Shown piece after piece: positions 56,172 to 64,000 of a stretch of DNA of 64,000 nt. Below the pieces are notes generated by a model that saw only the letters and a program-made list of their open reading frames with translations, was not told the origin of the DNA and did not search any database. Origin of the DNA: Macrothele yani (Eukaryota > Arthropoda > Arachnida > Araneae > Macrothelidae); assembly GCA_039090855.1 (NCBI GenBank), contig CM077001.1, positions 121,901,922 to 121,965,921 of the forward strand, read 5' to 3'. Made by a program: the position numbers and the translations under genes. Position 1 is the stretch's first letter; every line of letters starts with the position of its first letter.

Positions 56172-56499
56172 CTGAAATAAAGTGATTTAAAATACAATTT
56201 TTAATCAATTTAGTGCAAATGAATTTCATTCACATTTTCTCACTGTACTACATCTGAGTGAAAATTCTCACAACATACATTTAAAAGTTTGTTTTACAAA
56301 TATATACTCCGTAATTATATAAAATTTTTAAATAGGTATTAATATCACATACAACTAATCATGCACTACCGGAAAGTAAAAAAAGCACACCATTAAAAAT
56401 TGCAGCTGCATCTATGTCATAGCAACAACTTGTTAAGAAAGGAAAGTGATCGCAAGTGTGAAGTGATTCAATGTTTATTTTACCTTTTAATGCAACTGG

Positions 56500-57985
56500 C
56501 GGATTGGTTAATCCCCGGGAAGCGAGCAGCCAATCTCTACTGAGTGTAATAGAAAAGCAAAAGCGCAACCAGGTGTGGTTGGGTCCCCGCGTGAGGGGCA
56601 CCTTCATAAACCAGTCTTCTTGAACATAAACAGCTCTTTTGAGGGCTATAGCTCCCACCAATCCGGCCCCTGCCACGTCGACGTCGCGCTGGTCCCCTCA
56701 CTCATCATGAGTAGGCCAAGTGCGGGGACAGATGAGCAGACTTCATCATGCTCAGGCCTCCAGAACCCAATCACGGGGGATGGAGGCACAGAAAACAATG
56801 TGAGCTCAGGCTCAGAGAAGTTTTGGGGGTTGTTCTGTGAGATGAACGAGCTCATGGACAACCCCAGTGCAAGGATCTCACACAGTGTGAGGGGCCTCAT
56901 ACACCCTATCCTTGATCGAATGCTGGAAAATGTTACTAAACAGCTGCTGCAAAATGAAATGCTGAAAGGTCATCTAGAAGAATGACAAAGGAGTGTGCAA
57001 GGAACTGAAAGGAAGTCATATGCTGAGGTCGCCGGGGAGAACCTGTCCTCGTTGTGCTGAAAAACCTCAGCCCTCTCACTCTCTTATCTTCTATCTGAAG
57101 GACCTTGCCCAGTCCTCGGCAGAGCTGAAGGACCAGTTGTTTGAACTGTTTTGCTCTGAAGCCATCAGGACATGAATCAAAGGAATAAAGAAGGTCTCTA
57201 ATGGTGCAGTTCTGATCGAGTGCACCAAGGCGGAAGGGCTAAATGGTTTCTTGGAATGTTTTGACGAGACTCCGGAACTTAATGACTATTTTAAGACAAA
57301 GAAGCCAACAAGGAAACTGCCCAGATTGATTGTGTATGGAGATGATAGCAATGACTTGGAGTGGGTTCACTGCCAGTTCATCGGCCGAAATGACTTAAAA
57401 GAGCTGGAGAGATACAGGGTTCTCTTCCCCATCAAACGGAAGAGGGGGAAGTTCTACTGGGCGATCAAAATGGCCCCAGTGGACTTCCACACTCTTGTGA
57501 AGAAAGGGAAGGCAAACCTTGGCTGGCATGTGTTTTCCAGCAAAGAATTTCTGCGGAAAACCCACTGCTGTCGCTGCAACGGGTTTGGACACCACAGAGC
57601 CAAGTGCACGGCAGAGTTCGAGTCCTGTGCTCGTTGCGACCAAGCAGGTCACAGACACTGGAACTGTCAGAATGATGCAAATTGCCTCAACTGCCGTGGT
57701 GCAAACGAGCAGTTTGCCTTAAGCTCATCAACACAGCACACTCCAGCATGGATTCGGACTTCCCGAGGCTCAGACGAGAACTCGAGAGACTTCGGACACG
57801 TATTGATTACGGCTGATAGTCGAGCAACTGAAGACTTAAGACGAGACATGACTGTGCTCCCGATTGAATTGTGATATGTGGATTGTACATTCCTTTGCCC
57901 CTGTAATTTTCCTTCTTAATGTGTCAATGTAGTAATGTGATTGTAACCTTGTCTGTTTTTGTTTGAAATGTGGATTAAAGGCCAT
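56500..57985 (+). mobile_element. LINE fragment carrying a gag-like ORF1 (I/Jockey-like)
   Basis: A GC-richer block than the surrounding intron, with ORF1 but no reverse transcriptase behind it. The 5' part (56500-56706) looks like untranslated leader. After the ORF end the sequence becomes AT-rich again. Ends are approximate. Confidence 0.7.
56707..57815 (+). pseudogene. Gag-like ORF1 protein with CCHC zinc knuckles, frameshifted
   Basis: Starts MSRPSAGTDEQTSSCSGLQ at 56707. A stop at 56983 and frame changes near 57000-57240 break it. The better part (57251-57720) has a central RNA-binding-like region (LPRLIVYGDDSNDLEWVHCQ) and two complete CCHC knuckles, CCRCNGFGHHRAKC and CARCDQAGHRHWNC (C-x2-C-x4-H-x4-C), plus a partial third, CLNCRGAN. 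A shift near 57720 brings in the usual ORF1 ending FPRLRRELERLRTRIDYG, stop near 57815. Three-knuckle ORF1 proteins belong to I/Jockey-type LINEs and bind the element's RNA. Confidence 0.85.
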
Positions 57986-58248
57986 GTGCCCAAAAAAGAT
58001 GCTTCGTGTGGTGAACTGGTCTCCCAGGGAAGTCTCAGTGAAGTACACAGTCCATCGTGTGTGACCACCCCAGTTCGCACCACCTGTCGATGTGTCCGAA
58101 TCTGCGGTCCCTGGATCGGGATTGGTACCGTAGAATTTATGGACAGTCAACTTGGAGAGAGAGTTCGATCACACCTTGCAGAGTCCGCTATTGGATGGAG
58201 CAAGCCGATGCCCTCTGCCCTCAATAACTTACCTTTTAATGCATATTA

Positions 58249-59505
58249 CAGTGTACAGAAGGCACACTTTAATAAGGTGTTGCACCTCTTCCAGCAGCAA
58301 TACAAGCTTCCAATCTAGCATGCAATTGGTCATACAAATGCTGGATATCACATTGGGGGATAGCATTCCATGAGCTTGCAACTTGGATGCGTAATTCAGA
58401 GATGGTCGCTGCCTGCCTAGGTTCGCGAAACAGTCTCTGTCCGATCCAGTCGCAGACATTCTCGATTGGAGATAAGTCCAGAGAGCGTGTCAGCCAAGGG
58501 AGTTGATGCACAGCCTGAAGACCATGTTGAGTGGCCCAGGTGGAGTGTGGGCGGCAGTTATCCTGCTGGAATATCGCATTTGGGATCACACTAATAAATG
58601 GCAGGATGACTGGCTGCACAATGTTGCTGACATACGTACTGCTATTCAGCGTACCCCGTACAAACACCAGACTCATACGAGAGTGATAGCTAATCGCTAT
58701 GCACACCGTGATGCCCAGTGTTGTGTCATTGGCAGGATGCACAATAGCACAAGTCGCTCAACTTGTCGCCTTTGGATGTGCACACGACTATCAGACACAC
58801 CCAAGCAGAATTGGCTTTCATCACTGAAGACCACTGACCGCCATTCTTTTGTCCAATGAACTCGTTCTCAACACCACCGCAAATGTGCTTGACAGTGATC
58901 AGGGGTCAATGGTAACCATCCCTGTAGTCCTGCTTCCAACAAACTATTTCGTGTCATTCTAGTAGACACCCTTGGTATAACAGAGGATTGAATTTGTGAC
59001 ACCATAGCAGTCTGTTCTACCAACACCGCCCTGCTAATACACGGATCCACTTGTGCATCTGTAACTCTTGTGTTGCCCAGAACCACATCTGCGAGTGTGC
59101 GAATGCTCCTCTGACCACTGACGCCACCATTTTACAATGGCCGATACCTCTCGTCCCACAATTTGATGGAAGGACCAATCTTCTTCCTGCAAACCCACTA
59201 TATGTACATGCTCAAACTCCGATAACTGAACAAATGTTGTGCGCCTGTGTCGTCCAGGCATGGCAGCTTCTTCAATGAGCACTGAACAACACAACACCAG
59301 ATGAATGATGCCGTTCTGCATGCCCTGGACCTTAAACACGTGCTGCATACATTTGCATGTTGTCGACCACAGTGACGCCATTATTTCATCCAATGACATT
59401 CCAACTTAGTTCACAGTTTCTGCTGCCCTTAACAATTAACATTTCATAATATGATGTTCTTACTGGCATTCCTTCTGGGTGTTCTTTTTTCACTTTCTGG
59501 CAATG
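58249..59505 (-). mobile_element. Tc1-like transposon (third subfamily)
   Basis: Flanked by TA on both sides (58247-58248, 59506-59507). Candidate inverted ends CAGTGTACAGAAGG and, reversed from the right, CATTGCCAGAAAGTG match only loosely. Its size of about 1.26 kb is normal for Tc1. The minus-strand transposase fills most of it. Confidence 0.7.
58269..59265 (-). pseudogene. Tc1-like transposase, frameshifted
   Basis: Starts MPGRHRRTTFVQLSEFEHVH at 59262, with a degraded helix-turn-helix part. The second half (58742-58269) reads FISVIPNAIFQQDNCRPHST (second catalytic Asp, QQDN) and LPWLTRSLDLSPIENVCDWI, where the catalytic Glu is kept in PIE, then LRIQVASSWNAIPQCDIQHL and a stop. Frame changes near 59040 and 58870 disrupt the middle, including the first Asp region. 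Confidence 0.85.
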
Positions 59506-60490
59506 TATGAAGAAGCAACTTTTTATATTTCAGAAACTCAAGTAATGAAATGAGATGACTGATGGTATGGCAAATAATGAAATCCAATTTGTGCTATAAA
59601 TCAGGAGTCCAAAATGCAAATGTGATGCCTTAATGTTAAATTTACTTTACAAGCAAGAACACTTTTCCTTATTGTGAGCTGCTGTAACACATTACCCACA
59701 GAACAATCTGTATTATTCCCATTTTCAGTGACCGGCTAAACTGGATAATATGATGCAGAAATTTCCCCCATTGTGATCATTATGGGTAACTTGATGGCAC
59801 ACTTTAAATATTGCATAAAACATCTCTTTCAAGTCTCTTGTTTGATATATAAATCTGCAATCACAGACTAGTGCAAACAAATCCACCCCTTTCATGGAAA
59901 TTCTGAGTTTAACTCTCACTGTCTCTCTCCCTTCCTAAAAAAAAAAAAAAAAAAAAAGTTAAATTACATTCACACAAATTAATTTAAACATACCACTCAT
60001 GAATAACCCATGTGAATCCTAGGTTGGAAAAGATTTGTGCATCATTCCTAATGTTGTAAGTTTACTGGATCCAGAGACAGGAGATAACTAGAACCAAAGA
60101 ACAAACTCAACCAGCATAATTCATCCATGGCTTCATCTATACTCTTTGTTACCATCTTGCTCTGCCTAGGGCACCACTCTCTCAGCAACAGGTTTCTTAG
60201 GTTCCATGAAAGACAAATGTTTTTGAGTAACCAGCACTAAGCAACATATCCACTGGAATATCCGCAGACCCTTGAATAACCTGCTTCGTTATTCCCTTCG
60301 TGGCTTTAGATTTCTTAAGTTGCTTCTTTGCAACAGACACATGGGAATTTGCTCTACACTCTAACCTTGATGGAAGCCAGGCACTGCAACTGGTATCACA
60401 ACATAACTGTCAGACAAACCACCATCCTGATATGGGACCCTGGCATAAGCTGCAGCCCCATGTTCCAGTTTTGCACATACTTTTGGCAGA
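59506..60490. other. Intron sequence with no recognised gene
   Basis: AT-rich; an A-run at 59938-59957. Short open stretches show no ATPase or transposon motif. Confidence 0.5.
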
Positions 60491-60496
60491 CCTTTG

Positions 60497-60905
60497 TACA
60501 TACATATACATATCACTAAGCTGTTCTCTGAGATTCAGAGGTTAGCTCCACAAAGAAATACAAACTACCAGATAAATTTTTAACTGATTATTTACTTACT
60601 GTTGCCTTATCAAACTTCTCCATTTACAGCGACCTTGACACACAACTCGGGCTTCACTGACATCCATCACAAGTGAAGCTGTACACAAGATATTCTATAC
60701 TTCATACTCATAATCTTTTTCTCATGCAGACACTCCTGAATCTGATTCTCCCATGACTTCCTTGGCCTTCCTCTGCCTTTCCTTCCTATCACTTGGGCTA
60801 AAAAAAATTTCTTAGTAAGCATCTCATCATTCATTCTTTTAACATGGCTAACACACTGAAGCATATTAGTCTCCACCTTGCTAATAACATTTTGCTTCAT
60901 ATTAC
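60497..60905 (-). pseudogene. LINE C-terminal tail (family L3), copy 2, part 1
   Basis: The minus strand at 60890-60720 reads NMLQCVSHVKRMNDEMLTKK and then RKGRGRPRKSWENQIQECL. The pattern H-RM-(N/D)--L-KK ... GRGRPR--W is the standard C-terminus of LINE polyproteins. The rest of the same element lies at 63713-64000, separated by the non-coding element 60906-63712. Copy 1 at 25530-25985 is uninterrupted at this site, which supports the insertion. Confidence 0.85.
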
Positions 60906-63712
60906 CATGATTCATATGCTTTTTCAATCACAAAATTCCAGGACATACGATTCAAACGCTCTTACTTAACATATAGTGAAACCACAGGTCTGTTCAACCT
61001 GTAACATACAACAAACAACTTCCTACATTAATAGAGACATTTAACGTGGACCAGAACTTCCTACATGCTTGGGCAAACTTAAAACAGAATGCAGAATGTT
61101 AAAAATGATGCCCACTGTAGCTAATCAGAAACTTAGAATCACAGATAAATACTCAAATACCAAAATTGCCACTGAAAATCTGACCACGTTCTATCTAAAA
61201 CTTTTATATACAGTATACTACACTGATTTTGAGAAAAAATTATTTTTCTACTTTGGCTTTAGTTCAATTATTGAAGCAAATTACAGAATAAAAAACAACA
61301 TAAACCTAAAAAATACATAGGTACTGTATGTGGTATTACTCTAAAAATGCTTTCATATACCACACAGTCAATACATAAAATACTATGTATATTTAATTAT
61401 TTTGAAATAATGCTTACATTGGAAATTTAAGGGTAAGGAAAGGTGAAATATTTGGAGCTTTTTCAAAGGACCAAAGAGATTGTTATTTCTTAAACACATA
61501 ATCATGGGAGCAAGTATTTGTGTTACATTTTATTTAGGGAAGGAATTTTCAACATAATATTGATGCTGTAGCTATGTTTTTAAATTTGTACTCGCCAGCA
61601 AACAAAGTAAGTATGCACATAAATTTCCAACATGAAATGAAAGAAAATAATGAGAAAACCTTAAATCCAAGAGCTGTGTACAATTGCATTCATTACTGAT
61701 CAAAGCATTTTAACTGGGCATGACTAGAAAATTAATTATAGAAGTGCACAGTGGTTAGTTTGCTCAGAAAATACCAAGAAACAACTAAATTTAAGTTTCT
61801 GATATTAGGAAGCAATCTGACTTTATGGCAAATTTTTATATAAAGCGTTCATTAACAAATTTCAGCAAAGGTCAAAACAACCCACAAAAAAAAAAAAAAA
61901 AGCTACTTATAAAACATCAGCAAATTACTTCCACCAGTGGCTAAACAGTACGTTATGAAAATTAACAAATGGCGCAAAAATCGTTTCCCATAGCAGAAGA
62001 AAGGTATTGGAGACAAAATAAATCTCAAACCGAGCACTTAAAAAGAAGAGATATAGAAGGAAGCATGATATAACTCTATGCCGTTTAGCGGAAGAATTTT
62101 GCATAATGGAAAAGTTGAAAGCAAGCGAAAAGTATTCTTCATGGCAAAAATTATGCTAAGGAAAAAGAACTTTTCAAATATGTCTCCCAGAAGCAGATAT
62201 AGCAAGAAAAACGTTTTGACCTTTACAACTCCTAGGGAGAAAGTTCTACATTACTTGAAGAGGATCTTCTTATTGCAGAAAATATCTTATTCACTCTCCT
62301 CCATCTTTATTACAGCAAATGACATACAGTAAAAAAAGAAATTTCTCGATAAGGTTTTTGGAGGCAGAGATAGGCTGCAAACAGAATTACACAAACACCA
62401 CCTAGTGGCAGATTTGTGAACCACAAACCTCCTCAAATACAAACCTAAAGTGTTCCATAAGATAAATGGTATCTGGTGTAAAAATAATTTTTCATATCGG
62501 ACATTTAGAGGTACAGATATTGAGAAAAATAGATTAAATATCTGCTCCCCCTAGCGGCGAAATTATGCATTATTTTGGCAAGAAAATACACACAAGGATT
62601 TTTCATAGTTAGTAGTATCTGATTGAAAGAGAATATTTTTCAATCTGGTTTTTCAGTCCCTCAGATATTGCTGTAAACAGAAAAGTTAACTTATGCCCTC
62701 TAGTGGTGCACTTGTGCATTAAGAAATAATATTTGAAATTATATGATAAGCTTTTTGCACCGCAAACGTTCTCCAACAAAGAAAGAATTTTTCAAATCTG
62801 ACTCCTGGAAACAGAAATATGGACAAAAATAAGATATATGCGTATGACCCCTGGTGGAAAAATTATGCACTATTTTAAGCAGAACGTATTCTAAAAAAAA
62901 ATTCCGAGGTGAGCGGTGTCGGTCCACGGAGGAATTTTTTCAACTGAGTTTCCAGCTCAGATTTTGTTTCAAATACATCAGGAGCAAAAATAAACACTTA
63001 CGCCCCCTGGTGACCAAACCATTCTTTACCAAAAATAAGAAATTATATGAAAAACATTTCCCCTCAAGAGTTGTATCTGACGCAGGAAGAATTTTTCAAA
63101 TCAGAATTTTAGAAGTGGAGATATTTGGAAAATTGCAATTTACCTTTACGCCCCTAGGAGAAGATTTCTGCATTATTTGAAAAAGGGACTGTAACTAAAA
63201 TAGTCTTCGATATAAATGTCATTGAAAGGAAAAATAATTTTTTCAATTGGATATTTAGAAGCAAATATATGAAAGGAAATGCATTTTAAATTCGAAATGA
63301 TCTCTATTTGTGCCCTCTAGCGGTGAAGTTGTGCATCGGAAAAAAACGGAATGCATGGATCATCATTCTTACATTTTTAAGCTTCCCAATACAAAAATAA
63401 TTTTACAAATCGAACTAATAACTGCAGAGATGTGGTATCCCTGGTGGGACAGACAAAGTGATAACATAAGCACGACGCAAAAGATGCTAATAACACAGTT
63501 TCAGTCCTCCTAGCAGACAAGAAAACCAACAGGCCCCCTCCCCTTGCATTTTGCAGGGGGTGGGGAGAAAATTTTGTCAGACATAAGTTATTATGTCAGT
63601 AGAAAAATCCTCAACTACAAAACATTGTGCAGGGACAAAAAGGCAGGAATGGATAAAATTCCAGGACATGTAACATAATTTTAGGACTTTTCCAAGATGC
63701 ATACGAACCATG
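60906..63712. mobile_element. Non-coding DNA element with periodic CTCF-like motifs, copy 2
   Basis: Inverted termini CATGATTCATATGC at 60906 and, reversed, CATGGTTCGTATGC at 63712, flanked by (T/C)ATTAC (60900-60905, 63713-63718). Strong similarity to 29776-32406 along most of its length, except an extra section. Motifs of the type GCCC(T/C)CTAG(T/C)GG lie at 62395, 62543, 62694, 62845, 63001, 63149 and 63311, spaced 148-162 bp, with weaker ones at 61930, 62080 and 62227. Confidence 0.85.
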
Positions 63713-64000
63713 CATTACACAACTGCAACACATCTTCATTCCTCACACGATCAGCACGTGTCTTACCACCACCCGCCTTTCCAGGTTTCACTGCCATACA
63801 TCAGAGTACGAACAATTATGCTTTCATGCACAGCCATGCAGGATTTTCTCGAGAACTCATCATTCCTGTGAAAACCTCCCAAAGCAACCATGACTTTCAA
63901 TGAAGAATTTGCTCGCCTACTAATTTCCCCATTCAATTTGTTCTCTGTCAAACATGTTTCCTAAATACACAAACTCATTCACCTGGTCAATCACTGTGCC
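63713..64000 (-). pseudogene. LINE reverse transcriptase 3' part (family L3), copy 2, part 2
   Basis: The minus strand reads KLNGEISRRANSSLKVMVAL and then GGFHRNDEFSRKSCMAVHES IIVRTLMYGSETW, wording found after the catalytic domain in RTE/CR1-like LINEs. The gene continues past the window end upstream. Confidence 0.82.

Noticed and set aside
57395..57680. Minus-strand open frames across the gag-like ORF1
   Set aside because: They are shadows of the zinc-knuckle frame on the plus strand and have no motif of their own.
59725..59919. Possible upstream ATP13A exon
   Set aside because: No ATPase motif and no acceptor/donor pair in a suitable phase was found.

Overview
This is animal nuclear DNA, AT-rich with GT-AG introns and many transposons; there are no bacterial-type operons. 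The only host gene I can support is on the minus strand: five consecutive exons of a P5B-type P-type ATPase (ATP13A family, closest in motif wording to ATP13A2, the endolysosomal polyamine transporter). In gene order the exons are 56171-56070, 53970-53891, 41703-41661, 28176-28067 and 1577-1481. All four junctions keep reading frame and GT-AG sites, and the joined exons run from the end of the phosphorylation domain through GMCGDGANDC into the first membrane segment after it. The introns are 2.1, 12.2, 13.5 and 26.5 kb, so nearly the whole window is intron. The repeat mix (Penelope-like elements, Tigger/pogo, Tc1, hAT, RTE-like LINEs, tRNA-derived SINEs) and the large introns suggest an invertebrate, perhaps an arthropod such as a chelicerate; the species cannot be fixed from this sequence.

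Layout. 1-2056: intron, a SINE and the last visible exon. 2059-7818: a Tc1 element split by a 4.5-kb Tigger element (3111-7650) that carries a 50-bp minisatellite. About 8.0-8.7 kb: a second Tc1 relic. About 9.6-20.96 kb: an old Penelope-like element (PLE-C) broken by a 9-kb hAT element (9879-18945, itself split by the PLE-A composite 12955-17740) and by two non-coding fold-back insertions. 21.7-25.5 kb: hAT relic, tandem repeats, tRNA-like sequence. 29776-32406 and 60906-63712: two copies of a non-coding element holding a roughly 150-bp-period array of CTCF-like motifs. 32536-35043: a tRNA-headed repeat organised like a PLE and split by a second Tigger (32587-34571). 35644-40925: PLE-B composite. 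42.3-49.0 kb: LINE fragments, a 1.5-kb hAT with a BED finger, and a head-to-head LINE pair. 50011-53809: second PLE-A composite. 56.5-58.0 kb: gag-like ORF1 of a LINE. 58249-59505: Tc1. 60.5-64.0 kb: LINE 3' end split by the second CTCF-like array element.

The main biological signal is a shared architecture. Three coding PLE composites, two non-coding fold-backs and one tRNA-headed repeat show an inverted arm that runs past the unit's 3' end into the start of the next unit, and/or a tandem partial unit, and all have target-site duplications of 9-14 bp. The PLE units also carry candidate hammerhead ribozyme cores (CUGANGA, stem II, GAAA) just downstream of the GIY-YIG reading frame. All transposon genes seen carry frameshifts, stops or truncations, although some PLE-A segments are close to intact.
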